From JAAOII01 sp965207705 (GTDB taxonomy: Bacteria > Pseudomonadota > Gammaproteobacteria > CBDBNL01 > JAAOII01), in assembly GCA_965207705.1 (NCBI GenBank), contig OZ242292.1, forward strand, positions 1,612,001-1,676,000: 64,000 nucleotides of DNA, given 5' to 3'. A program made the position numbers and the translations under genes. This document shows, one piece after another, positions 36,200 through 44,338 of the stretch. How positions within the stretch are numbered: position 1 is the stretch's first letter; the number at the start of each line of letters is the position of its first letter. The notes below the pieces were generated by a model. It saw nothing but the letters and a program-made list of their open reading frames with translations. It made no database searches and was not told the DNA's origin.

Positions 36200-37483
36200 A
36201 TGAATATAAGAACATTATCCAAAGTCCCTAGTATTGGAGTAGCGTATGCAAGTAACTCTTTTATAAACAGCCCAGTTATAAACAGCTCGTCTCAAGAATC
36301 AGCAAAATATTTTTTACAAAATCAATTACCAAATGCTGAGTATCATCTTATTCCTAAGTCAGAGCTTATCAAAAATAAAAGTGTTTTTATTGCTGAGGTG
36401 CTAGGTGATAGCATGGAAAAATTTAATATATATAGCGGTGATGCTGTTTTATTCGAAAAAAATAAAAAAGTAGAAAATGGTGATATCGTAATAATGGAAA
36501 TCCAGGGTAATTTATTAATTAAACAGTACAAAGAAACTAAAGAATACATACATATATATTCTCATGACAAAGATAAAGTTAATAAAATTAAAAAAGATAG
36601 AGTTAAAATTATTGGTAAAGTATTTAATATTATTGAGTTGGCAGAAAGAAAAGAAGAAACAGCGCAAATCCCTAAACTCGTAACAAATCAAATTGTTCAT
36701 AGCGAAGCAATTAAATTTATGAAACAGCTGCCAGAACATTCAATTGATTTGACAGTAACATCTCCCCCTTATGATAATTTACGCAGCTATGATGGCTATA
36801 ACTTTGATTTTGAAGGCATTGCAACAGAATTATTTAGAGTTACCAATAAAGGGGGTGTGTTGGTTTGGGTTGTGGGCGACAAAATAAAAAATGGAAGTAA
36901 AACATTAACCAGTTTCAGGCAGGCAATTACTTTTCAAGAACTGGGGTTTTGTGTGCATGATATCATGATATATAAGAAGAAAAATACACCATTCATGCGT
37001 TCTAACGGATACACTAACTGCTTTGAATTTATGCTGGTATTAGGTAAAGGGAAACCAAAAACATTTAATCCAATTAAAATCAAGACAGTTAGACAAGGGT
37101 TAGAGTTACTGACTCATAACAAAGGTCCTGATGGTATAAATAAAAAAACCTTGGCTATGCTAAATAGCAAGAAAACCAAAACTAATATTTGGGAATATGC
37201 TGTTGGCTTACATGGATCAACTAGTGATAAAGAGGCGTTTCAACACCCAGCCATATTCCCCGAGCAATTGGCAGAGGATCATATATTATCTTGGAGTAAG
37301 CCAGGTGACCTAGTATTTGATCCAATGTGCGGTTCTGGGACAACTTGTAAAATGGCAGCTAAGCATAAAAGACGCTATTTGGGATGTGATATTTCTTATA
37401 AATATGTGGCAATAGCAAGGAATAGAATAAAGGTAGTGGAGGATGCTTTATCTTTGTTTGATGAATTGGATGGCCCTTCTTAA
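36200..37483 (+). CDS. S24 (LexA-like) peptidase domain fused to DNA methyltransferase
   Basis: 427 residues in two parts. Residues about 55-145 resemble the S24 self-cleaving peptidase domain of LexA/UmuD: GDSM with candidate nucleophile Ser71, GDAVLFE, NGDIVIMEI, and candidate general base Lys108 in LLIKQYK. Residues about 160-415 are an amino-methyltransferase of the N6-adenine/N4-cytosine kind, with the catalytic motif TSPPYD (187-192) before the AdoMet-binding motif DPMCGSGTT (374-382), i.e. the beta-type order. No helix-turn-helix DNA-binding domain is seen at the N-terminus, and no Ala-Gly or Cys-Gly cleavage site was identified. There is no restriction gene beside it, so it is an orphan enzyme. 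It is AT-richer than its neighbours and flanked by repeat elements on both sides, which suggests horizontal acquisition. Whether the S24 domain cleaves anything is unknown. Confidence 0.85.
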   Translation: MNIRTLSKVPSIGVAYASNSFINSPVINSSSQESAKYFLQNQLPNAEYHLIPKSELIKNKSVFIAEVLGDSMEKFNIYSGDAVLFEKNKKVENGDIVIMEIQGNLLIKQYKETKEYIHIYSHDKDKVNKIKKDRVKIIGKVFNIIELAERKEETAQIPKLVTNQIVHSEAIKFMKQLPEHSIDLTVTSPPYDNLRSYDGYNFDFEGIATELFRVTNKGGVLVWVVGDKIKNGSKTLTSFRQAITFQELGFCVHDIMIYKKKNTPFMRSNGYTNCFEFMLVLGKGKPKTFNPIKIKTVRQGLELLTHNKGPDGINKKTLAMLNSKKTKTNIWEYAVGLHGSTSDKEAFQHPAIFPEQLAEDHILSWSKPGDLVFDPMCGSGTTCKMAAKHKRRYLGCDISYKYVAIARNRIKVVEDALSLFDELDGPS

Positions 37484-37548
37484 TATTTGTGAATCTTCAT
37501 CAGTATAGTATATAAAATAGCAATGCAGGTTTTAAACTTGCGACGGTG

Positions 37549-37620
37549 GTCTGTAGGGGCGGAAGCATATATACCCCCCTTGGCTCCGCTCGCATCGTAC
37601 TTATGTATAATACTTGCAAT
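37549..37620 (+). repeat. Dispersed GC-rich hairpin repeat, copy 7 (diverged)
   Basis: GTCTGTAGGGGCGGAAG with a variant loop (ATATACCCCCCTTGG) and a diverged right arm CTCCGCTCGCATC, then TGTATAATACTTGCAA. Mismatches in the arms suggest an older copy. The methyltransferase gene ends 65 bases upstream and the transferase gene starts 24 bases downstream. Confidence 0.7.
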
Positions 37621-37644
37621 GTACTCTATTTACTACAACAAATT

Positions 37645-38289
37645 ATGAAAATACAACTATACTCAGACCGCACCCCCAACGGCTGGAAGATTGAAATAAT
37701 GCTCAAAGAGTTGGGCATTGATTACGACTTCCACCATATTGACATAACCACAGGAGACCAGTTTGGCAAAGAGTTTCTGGCAGTAAGTCCAAACAATAAA
37801 ATACCCGCTATTATTGATCCGCAGGGTCCTGACAATAAAGAAATATCTCTTTTTGAATCAGGCGCTATCCTCATATACCTGGCAGAGAATTATAAAAGCC
37901 CTTTATTGCCACAAGAGCCGCGTCTAAAATACGAGACCTTAGTTTGGTTAATGTTTCAGATGGGTGGCATAGGTCCCTTTCTTGGTCAAGCCCATCATTT
38001 TATCCGCGCTGCCCCCCAGAAAATTGATTATGCAATTACAAGATATGTAAATGAGGCATCGCGTCTTTACAAGGTTATGGATAATCGCTTGGCGGAGCAT
38101 CCGTATCTGGCTGCTGATGACTATACTATTGCAGATATTGCTTGTTTTCCTTGGATTTTCTCTCATCAATGGCAACATCAGAATCTTGATGATTTCCCCA
38201 ACCTACAAAAATGGTATACAGCCATTGAAAGCCGTCCTGCAGTTAGGCAGGTTTTTAAGGATATACCCCAACGTGAGTTAACCCCGTAG
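37645..38289 (+). CDS. yfcG: YfcG-like glutathione transferase / disulfide reductase
   Basis: A 214-residue thioredoxin-fold plus helical GST. It closely follows the Nu-class (YfcG/YghU) pattern: YSDRTPNGWKIEIML at the N-terminus, the cis-Pro segment NNKIPAI, the glutathione-binding LFESGAILIYLAE, then GGIGPFLGQAHHF and the DYTIADIACFPW helix. YfcG of E. coli has glutathione-dependent disulfide-bond reductase activity, so a redox role in the cytoplasm is likely. The frame is open back to 37546, but that stretch is the repeat element; ATG 37645 fits the family start. Confidence 0.88.
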   Translation: MKIQLYSDRTPNGWKIEIMLKELGIDYDFHHIDITTGDQFGKEFLAVSPNNKIPAIIDPQGPDNKEISLFESGAILIYLAENYKSPLLPQEPRLKYETLVWLMFQMGGIGPFLGQAHHFIRAAPQKIDYAITRYVNEASRLYKVMDNRLAEHPYLAADDYTIADIACFPWIFSHQWQHQNLDDFPNLQKWYTAIESRPAVRQVFKDIPQRELTP

Positions 38290-38296
38290 GGGACAT

Positions 38297-38349
38297 TGTC
38301 GCGAGCTTTATACATTTTGCGGGCGGAGCGCAGCTCCGCCCCTACAGAC
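38297..38349 (-). repeat. Dispersed GC-rich hairpin repeat, copy 8 (reverse orientation)
   Basis: The reverse complement of the short form: TTGTCGCGAG ... GCGGGCGGAGC GCA GCTCCGCCCCTACAGAC. It lies 7 bases after the yfcG-like gene. It is the only clear copy in this orientation. Confidence 0.85.
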
Positions 38350-38353
38350 CTAT

Positions 38354-38431
38354 GTCGCAAGAATTCAAACAACATATCAAATGGGAGTCGCAAGAATTCA
38401 AACAACATATCAAATGGGCGTCGCAAGAATT
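38354..38431 (+). repeat. 33-bp direct tandem repeats
   Basis: Two perfect or near-perfect 33-bp units (38354-38386 and 38387-38419), each starting GTCGCAAGAATTC, are followed by a partial third starting GTCGCAAGAATTT. They abut the reverse-orientation hairpin repeat. Related ATGCATAAATTCTTGCGAC segments occur beside the copies at 36000-36080. Confidence 0.75.
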
Positions 38432-38473
38432 TATGCGTCATAAATCACCAAATATCTCGTATAATAAATCATT

Positions 38474-39145
38474 ATGAAGATATACGAATTAAGCTCTGCT
38501 GACGGCACACTGTTCAGCCCGCCATGTTGGCGCACTCGCTTGGCTTTGGAGCTATTGGACCTGGATTACCAGTCAATGCCCATCCCATTCACCAAAATTA
38601 AGGATGTAGATGAAGGTCAATTTACTACAGTTCCTATTATGCAAAATGAATCTGTCATAATGAATGATTCGTTCAATATAGCGGAATATCTTAATACTAC
38701 TTATGCCATTCGCGCCAAACTATTCGCTTCTGCTGCTGAAAAGGCGCAAGCAATATTCATGCAAAAGATTATGGACCACATCCATCAGCTAACTGGCAAG
38801 GCATTGTTGTATGATGTTTTTGAGGCGGTTGCTGATGAAGATAAGGAATACTTTCGCGCTTCACGTGAGAAGAAAATAGGTAAAACACTTGAAGAGATTA
38901 AACCACTTAAGGACGCAACAATTGAGGCAATGCTAACTGCTTATGCCAACCTTGAAGGATACGCAGCGGGAAATGATTTTTGGGGCGGGGACAAGCCAAA
39001 CTATGCGGATATTACTATCTTGTCTCATCTACAACTGCCAGCGCAGATAGGCGGCACTAAAATCCTTGAGGCGCTGCCTAATATAAAAAGTTGGACTGAA
39101 AAATGCGCCAAACACCTGCCTTCGGTTGGGCTGTGGAATAAATAG
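38474..39145 (+). CDS. Glutathione S-transferase family protein
   Basis: 223 residues with an N-terminal thioredoxin-like domain (FSPPCWRTRLALELLDLDYQSMPIPF, then cis-Pro in TTVPIM and the ESVIMNDSFNIAEYL segment) and a helical C-terminal domain (DKPNYADITILSHLQLP). It resembles the beta-etherase/maleylacetoacetate-isomerase-like GSTs rather than the YfcG type, but the substrate cannot be told. TATAAT at 38460-38465 lies 8 bases before the ATG, suggesting a leaderless transcript. The last codons are repeated at DNA level just after the stop as 12-bp units (GAATAAATAG). Confidence 0.8.
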   Translation: MKIYELSSADGTLFSPPCWRTRLALELLDLDYQSMPIPFTKIKDVDEGQFTTVPIMQNESVIMNDSFNIAEYLNTTYAIRAKLFASAAEKAQAIFMQKIMDHIHQLTGKALLYDVFEAVADEDKEYFRASREKKIGKTLEEIKPLKDATIEAMLTAYANLEGYAAGNDFWGGDKPNYADITILSHLQLPAQIGGTKILEALPNIKSWTEKCAKHLPSVGLWNK

Positions 39146-39229
39146 TTGAATAAATAGCGGAATAAATAATGAAATCAATAATAGCATCAATAGTAATACC
39201 AGTAATAGAGACAAATTAATTTATCTTCT

Positions 39230-40453
39230 ATGGATTTAGCTTATATAGATTCGCATCGCAAGGATTATGTTAAATGGAGGCATCATCTTCATCGCCATCC
39301 TGAGTTATCGTTTCAAGAACATAGTACCGCAGATTTTATTTGCGCTAGGTTAGAAGAGTTTGGCGTCTTATATCATAGGTTAGGCAGCGCTGGATTAGGC
39401 ATAGTAGGGGTGGTAAACAAGTCGGCGGGCGAAAATAATGTAGCGAATAACGCGGCTAACAATGCAACTAACAACGCGGCTAACAATACACCTAACAATG
39501 CCACACAAGATGCTATAGGTTTACGCGCTGATATTGACGCTTTACCTATAGTTGAGAATAACACTTTTGCTCATCACTCTGTAAACGAAGGAGTCATGCA
39601 TGCCTGCGGACATGATGGACACACTGCGATGTTGTTGGGGGCAGCCCAATATGCTGCAGCGCATAGCGAGGAACTACAACGTGACGTTTATTTCATTTTT
39701 CAGCCAGCAGAAGAGATGGGCGGCGGGGCTGCAAAGATGATAGAGGATGGTTTGTTTCAAAAGTTTAATATGCGCCAAGTTTATGGCTTGCATAACTGGC
39801 CTGGCTTGAATATAGGGGACTTTGCAATCTGTAAAGGACCTATTATGGCGGCAGTGGATTTCTTTGACATTACAATAAGCGGAGGAGGCGGGCATGCAGC
39901 CATGCCGCAGCTGTTATCTGACACTGTGGTTACCGCAGCGCAGATTATAACTCAGCTACAAAGTGTCGTAAGCCGCAATACCGACCCAACCGATGCTTTG
40001 GTTATCAGCGTAACCTCAATTAAAGGAGGAGATGCATACAATGTCATACCTTCCGAGGTGCTTTTAAAAGGGACAATCCGCTATTTCAATAAGGAGGTGC
40101 GCGAGCAAGCCCTGGAGAGAATACACGCGGTGCTTACCGCCAACTGCTCCTGCAACGGACTAAAGTTTGAGTTTGATTCTCACACTACCACAGCTGCTAC
40201 TATCAATCATGAACAAGAGGTTGAACTCGCAGCGCGGGCGGCGCAAAACATTAGTAAAGGCAGGGTATTGCGTGACATTAGCCCTAGCATGGGAGGCGAG
40301 GATTTCGCTTATATGTTAGCAGAGAAACCAGGCGCTTATATTTGGATGGGTAATGGCGAGAGTGCATCTCTTCACAACCCTAATTACGACTTTAACGATA
40401 ATGCTTTAGTGCCAGGAGTTAAATACTGGCTTTCTGTTACAAACATCACATAA
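39230..40453 (+). CDS. M20-family amidohydrolase (hippurate hydrolase-like)
   Basis: Zinc-dependent hydrolase of N-acyl amino acids, 407 residues. Metal-binding motifs are intact: HACGHDGHTAML (about 122-133), FQPAEEMGGGAAKMI (about 151-165), HNWPG (about 186), and the late GGEDFAYML. The lid domain (GGGGHAAMPQ) is present. Oddly, residues about 65-93 are an Asn/Ala repeat (units AANN, ATNN) inserted in a loop between VGVV and AIGLRADIDALP; the DNA there is a 12-bp tandem repeat. The enzyme may cleave hippurate, N-acetyl amino acids or indole conjugates; the exact substrate is unknown. Two genes downstream (acyltransferase, lysS) follow closely. Confidence 0.88.
   Translation: MDLAYIDSHRKDYVKWRHHLHRHPELSFQEHSTADFICARLEEFGVLYHRLGSAGLGIVGVVNKSAGENNVANNAANNATNNAANNTPNNATQDAIGLRADIDALPIVENNTFAHHSVNEGVMHACGHDGHTAMLLGAAQYAAAHSEELQRDVYFIFQPAEEMGGGAAKMIEDGLFQKFNMRQVYGLHNWPGLNIGDFAICKGPIMAAVDFFDITISGGGGHAAMPQLLSDTVVTAAQIITQLQSVVSRNTDPTDALVISVTSIKGGDAYNVIPSEVLLKGTIRYFNKEVREQALERIHAVLTANCSCNGLKFEFDSHTTTAATINHEQEVELAARAAQNISKGRVLRDISPSMGGEDFAYMLAEKPGAYIWMGNGESASLHNPNYDFNDNALVPGVKYWLSVTNIT
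39422..39508 (+). repeat. In-frame 12-bp repeats encoding Asn/Ala tract
   Basis: Repeats of the type GCGGCTAACAAT encode an Asn-rich loop in the amidohydrolase. Unit length is a multiple of three, so the tract can expand without loss of frame. Confidence 0.7.
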
Positions 40454-40471
40454 AAATTTAAATTAAATACT

Positions 40472-41290
40472 ATGTCCTTCATTTATGGCTTCAGCTATCA
40501 CTTTGCTCTTTATGGCATAACTTTATTATTTAGTATATTCGCCGCTTCTTTTTATTATTTTATTCCTTCATCTAAACCATGGTTGATGCCAAAAGTCCAC
40601 GGTTTTATTTGCTGGATGTTACTTGGGTCAGCAAGAGTAAAACTGGAAGTTCATGGCAAAGAACACTTTGATAAGATGCAAGATGGCTCGTATCTTTTGG
40701 TATGTAATCATGTAACCACTATGGATCCGCCCATTCTTATGCACGCGCTGAATAAATATGATATGAGGTATGTTTATAGTTTGAGAGCGGCGCACCGAAT
40801 ACCTGTTATAGGCAAGTGGATTGGTTTTGCCTTTGATGCTATGGGTTGGATTAGTATCAAACACGATGACTCAGAAGGTACGGCATTGAAAAAGGTCTTG
40901 AATGCAGGGCGTAGGCAACAACGTCAGGGGATACCTCTGCACATGGGTATTTTCCCCGAAGGAGTGAGGACTCATGACGGAAAGATTAGTGATTTTCAGG
41001 ATGGGGCATTTTATTTATCGTTGATGTTAGGGCTGCCAATAATACCTGTGATGCTACAAGGAGTTCATTCGGTGCATCAATATCAGTCGTTAAAAATTAA
41101 TCCTGGCACGATTGGAGTTCAGGTTTTACCACCGATACAACCGCCTAAGGTAGAGAAAGGGCACGGTAATCTAAGAAGACAAGCAACGCAACTACACGAT
41201 GAAGTGGAGAAAATGTATAAAAGTGTTCCTAACCTCAATCATGATCCGAATGCTTACAGAAAATATAAAGGGGATAATCCGGCTAACTAA
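40472..41290 (+). CDS. 1-acyl-sn-glycerol-3-phosphate acyltransferase (PlsC-like)
   Basis: Membrane-bound acyltransferase of phospholipid synthesis that acylates lysophosphatidate at position 2. The protein has 272 residues with one or two N-terminal membrane segments, the HX4D catalytic motif NHVTTMDPP, a FPEGVRTHDG motif (substrate-binding block III) and GLPIIPVMLQG (block IV). It lies 18 bases after the amidohydrolase gene and 5 bases before lysS, so the three are probably co-transcribed. The order of motifs is standard; its precise lysophospholipid substrate is inferred. Confidence 0.88.
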   Translation: MSFIYGFSYHFALYGITLLFSIFAASFYYFIPSSKPWLMPKVHGFICWMLLGSARVKLEVHGKEHFDKMQDGSYLLVCNHVTTMDPPILMHALNKYDMRYVYSLRAAHRIPVIGKWIGFAFDAMGWISIKHDDSEGTALKKVLNAGRRQQRQGIPLHMGIFPEGVRTHDGKISDFQDGAFYLSLMLGLPIIPVMLQGVHSVHQYQSLKINPGTIGVQVLPPIQPPKVEKGHGNLRRQATQLHDEVEKMYKSVPNLNHDPNAYRKYKGDNPAN

Positions 41291-41295
41291 TTTAT

Positions 41296-42789
41296 ATGAA
41301 TGACGATATTTCAACTGAAGAAAGCATAATTCAACAACGGAGAGAAGAATTACAAAATCTTAGAGAAAGTTCTTGGAAGTTTCCTAATGATTTTCGCCGC
41401 AATATAGCGGCGCAGGAATTACATACTCAATATGATGATTGCGACAACGAGCAATTACAGAAACAAGAAACACAGTATAAAATTGCTGGGCGCATAGTCC
41501 TCAAACGAGCGATGGGCAAGGCATCTTTTATTACCCTGCAGGATTATAGCGGCAGAATTCAGGCATATATCCGTCAGGATAGAATAGGGGAGGAAGCATA
41601 TCAGCAAACTCAACATTGGGACTTAGGCGATATAGTTGGAGTTACTGGCAAGGTGTTTAAGACCAAAACCAATGAGCTGACAATTCAAGTTGAAGCAGTT
41701 AATATGTTGGTTAAGTCGCTGCGTCCATTGCCGGATAAGTACCATGGCTTAACAGATACCGAGCAGCGTTATAGAAAACGTTATTTAGATTTAATGCTCA
41801 ATCAAGACAATGCTGATATATTTCGTGGACGCAGTAAAATCATTACTGCTATCCGCGATTTTTTTATAAGCAAACAATTCTTAGAGGTGGAGACACCTAT
41901 GATGCATACTATTGCTGGCGGCGCTCTTGCCAAACCATTTGAGACATTTCACAACGCGCTGGGGGTAAAGATGTTTTTGCGCGTTGCTCCCGAGCTATTC
42001 TTAAAACGGCTATTGGTGGGTGGCTTTGAAAAGGTCTTTGAAATTAACCGCAACTTTCGTAATGAAGGGCTTTCTACCAGACACAATCCCGAGTTCACGA
42101 TGTTAGAGTTTTATGAGGCATACGCAGATTACAATGACTTTATTCTACTAATTGAAGATTTGCTTAGCAAACTAACCATTGAATATTGCGGCAAGGATAA
42201 CATCATATATAAGAAGAATGAAATATCCATGAGTAAGCCGTTCACAAAGATTACGCACGAGGATGCAGTGTTGCAATATAATAAAAACCTTAATAAAGAT
42301 GACTATGCTTCGCAGGACAAGATGCGCGACTATGCCACAACCCTGGGAATTAAACCTGACAGCGACTGGACACTGGGTAAACTACAAAATGAGGTTTTTG
42401 AAAAGAGCGTTGAAGAGAAACTATTGCAACCAACTTTTATCACCCAATATCCAGCGGATATTTCTCCTTTAGCAAGACGCAATGATAATGACCCGCATAT
42501 TGCTGACAGGTTTGAGCTGTTCATTGGTGGCGCAGAAATTGCCAATGGCTTTTCCGAACTCAACGACCCTGAAGAGCAAGCAAGAGTGTTCAAGATGCAA
42601 GCGGCGGCGAAAGAAGGCGGTGATGAAGAGGCAATGCACTATGACGAAGATTACATAACCGCATTAGAGTATGGCATGCCGCCAGCTGCAGGCGCTGGTA
42701 TTGGTATTGACCGTCTGGTTATGCTGCTTACTAATAGCGATGCTATTCGTGATGTCTTACTCTTTCCCCACCTCAGACCCAAAGATTAA
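41296..42789 (+). CDS. lysS: Lysyl-tRNA synthetase (class II)
   Basis: Charges tRNA-Lys with lysine in the cytoplasm. At 497 residues it has the normal length. It has the N-terminal OB-fold anticodon-binding domain (AGRIVLKRAMGKASFITLQD), the class II catalytic core with motif 2 (FRNEGLSTRHNPEFTMLEFYEAYADY), and motif 3 (PPAAGAGIGIDRLVMLLT), ending in the usual DVLLFPHLRP. The start codon lies 5 bases after the acyltransferase stop. Confidence 0.97.
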   Translation: MNDDISTEESIIQQRREELQNLRESSWKFPNDFRRNIAAQELHTQYDDCDNEQLQKQETQYKIAGRIVLKRAMGKASFITLQDYSGRIQAYIRQDRIGEEAYQQTQHWDLGDIVGVTGKVFKTKTNELTIQVEAVNMLVKSLRPLPDKYHGLTDTEQRYRKRYLDLMLNQDNADIFRGRSKIITAIRDFFISKQFLEVETPMMHTIAGGALAKPFETFHNALGVKMFLRVAPELFLKRLLVGGFEKVFEINRNFRNEGLSTRHNPEFTMLEFYEAYADYNDFILLIEDLLSKLTIEYCGKDNIIYKKNEISMSKPFTKITHEDAVLQYNKNLNKDDYASQDKMRDYATTLGIKPDSDWTLGKLQNEVFEKSVEEKLLQPTFITQYPADISPLARRNDNDPHIADRFELFIGGAEIANGFSELNDPEEQARVFKMQAAAKEGGDEEAMHYDEDYITALEYGMPPAAGAGIGIDRLVMLLTNSDAIRDVLLFPHLRPKD

Positions 42790-42911
42790 AGGCAGGGGAT
42801 ATAGAAGGGGGGTGTATAGAGGCGGCATGTTCAACTCATAGCAGCCAATATAGTCAAAAATATAACTAATAAATTTAATCCTTTAATTTACTTATAAGGT
42901 TGTTTTTTTGT

Positions 42912-42917
42912 TATAAT
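42912..42917 (+). promoter_or_regulatory. Extended -10 promoter of the fdh-creatinase operon
   Basis: TGTTATAAT (TATAAT at 42912-42917) matches the extended -10 of the giant lipoprotein gene. Here, however, it lies about 160 bases before the coding start, leaving a long leader. No strong -35 is seen. Confidence 0.5.
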
Positions 42918-42921
42918 TACC

Positions 42922-43039
42922 AAACCGCCACATAAGTCGGTTTTCAGCCCAGCGTAGAATATTTGTTTTTATGTTTATACAAGTTCCTAATACCTGCATT
43001 TACAAGCATGTATTTGCAATAGGATATTAGTATAAACAT
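42922..43039 (+). ncRNA. Structured 5' leader before formate dehydrogenase
   Basis: Two hairpins fit inside the leader. The first is AAACCG/CGGTTT (42922-42927 and 42938-42943). The second is a 69-base imperfect hairpin closed by the perfect 10-bp stem ATGTTTATAC/GTATAAACAT (42971-42980 and 43030-43039), continued inward by TCCTA/TAGGA, GCA/TGC and TACA/TGTA around a four-base AGCA loop. It ends 39 bases before the start codon. It may be a cis-regulatory RNA or a palindromic protein-binding region; no known riboswitch class was recognised. The sequence between 42790 and 42911 shows no gene. Confidence 0.5.
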
Positions 43040-43078
43040 AATTTGATTTATTTATAACCAATATAAGGTAAAGGAATT

Positions 43079-44284
43079 ATGGAAAGTAAAAAAGTGTTAT
43101 GCGTGCTATACGATGACCCTATCACAGGACATCCTAAAGAATATGCCCGCGACGATATCCCCGTCATAAGCAAGTACCCTGATGGACAAACAGCGCCCAG
43201 CCCTAAGGCAATTGATTTTAAACCAGGCGAGCTTGTGGGTTCTGTATCTGGCGAACTCGGCTTGCGGCGGTTTTTAGAAGACAAGGGTTATTCGTATGTA
43301 GTCACCTCAGACAAAGATGGAAATGACTCTGAATTTGAAAAGAATTTGCACGATGCCAGCATAGTAATTTCCCAGCCCTTTTGGCCCGCCTATCTTACTG
43401 CGGAACGCATTAAGAAAGCTCCTAATTTACGTTTGGCAATCACCGCAGGAATTGGCTCTGACCATGTGGATTTACAGGCGGCGATAGACAACAATGTAAC
43501 TGTTGCTGAGGTAACCTTCTCCAATAGTATCAGTGTTTCCGAGCATGTAGTAATGATGATTCTCGCTTTGGTGCGCAATTATATTCCATCATATCAATGG
43601 GTGACACAAGGCGGCTGGAACATAGCGGACTGCGCTGCTCGCTCTTATGATGTTGAAGGAATGTCTGTAGGCACGGTAGCTGCTGGTCGTATTGGCTTGG
43701 CAGTATTAAAACGGATGAAACCATTTGACGTTAAGCTCCATTACACCGACCGTCATCGCCTCCCCAAAGCAATTGAAGGCGAGCTTGGACTCACCTTTCA
43801 CGAAAGTGTGGAAGATATGGTCAAAGTATGCGATGTGGTGACTATAAACTGCCCCTTGCATCCAGAGACAGAACATCTTTTTGATGAAGCAATGATTGCT
43901 AAGATGAAACGCGGCGCCTATCTAGTTAATACAGCGCGCGGCAAAATCTGCGACCGCAATGCCGTAGCTAATGCATTGGAAAAAGGACAACTTGCCGGCT
44001 ATGCTGGTGATGTATGGTTTCCCCAACCAGCCCCAGCAGACCATCCCTGGCGGACAATGCCTCATCATGCAATGACTCCACATATCTCAGGCACCACATT
44101 ATCTGCTCAAGCAAGATACACCGCAGGTACTCGAGAAATACTTGAATGTTGGTTTGACAATAAACCTATTCGTGAAGAATATCTTATCGTTGATGGCGGC
44201 AAATTAGCTGGAGCTGGCGCTCATTCCTATAGCGAAGGAGACGCAACCAAGGGCTCTGAAGAAGCGTCCAAATTTAATAAATAG
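43079..44284 (+). CDS. fdh: NAD-dependent formate dehydrogenase
   Basis: Oxidises formate to CO2 with NAD, a cytoplasmic metal-free enzyme of the D-2-hydroxyacid dehydrogenase superfamily. It has 401 residues and is collinear with the methylotroph enzyme of Pseudomonas sp. 101. Recognised parts include QPFWPAYLT, TAGIGSDHVDL, EVTFSNSISVSEHVVMM with the substrate Asn, the Rossmann motif TVAAGRIG (about 199-206), Asp224 in HYTDRHR that selects NAD over NADP, the catalytic Arg in VNTARGK, and Gln...His in FPQPAP and MTPHISGTT. AAAGGAATT just before the ATG is a good ribosome binding site. It heads an operon with creatinase and an ABC importer. Formate from the creatine/sarcosine methyl group is a likely source. 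Confidence 0.96.
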   Translation: MESKKVLCVLYDDPITGHPKEYARDDIPVISKYPDGQTAPSPKAIDFKPGELVGSVSGELGLRRFLEDKGYSYVVTSDKDGNDSEFEKNLHDASIVISQPFWPAYLTAERIKKAPNLRLAITAGIGSDHVDLQAAIDNNVTVAEVTFSNSISVSEHVVMMILALVRNYIPSYQWVTQGGWNIADCAARSYDVEGMSVGTVAAGRIGLAVLKRMKPFDVKLHYTDRHRLPKAIEGELGLTFHESVEDMVKVCDVVTINCPLHPETEHLFDEAMIAKMKRGAYLVNTARGKICDRNAVANALEKGQLAGYAGDVWFPQPAPADHPWRTMPHHAMTPHISGTTLSAQARYTAGTREILECWFDNKPIREEYLIVDGGKLAGAGAHSYSEGDATKGSEEASKFNK

Positions 44285-44338
44285 CCCAATAATAATCGTT
44301 ACAACAAGAGAGCATATATTAGTTAATATCAGTTAAAT

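Noticed and set aside
36200..37483. Classical phage repressor or LexA for the S24 part
   Set aside because: No helix-turn-helix domain is visible in the first 55 residues and most of the chain is a methyltransferase.
37546..37644. Upstream extension of the YfcG-like protein to 37546
   Set aside because: The added residues are translated from a dispersed repeat element and are absent from the family.
38354..38431. CRISPR array
   Set aside because: The repeats are directly adjacent with no spacers, only two and a half units exist, and no cas gene is present.
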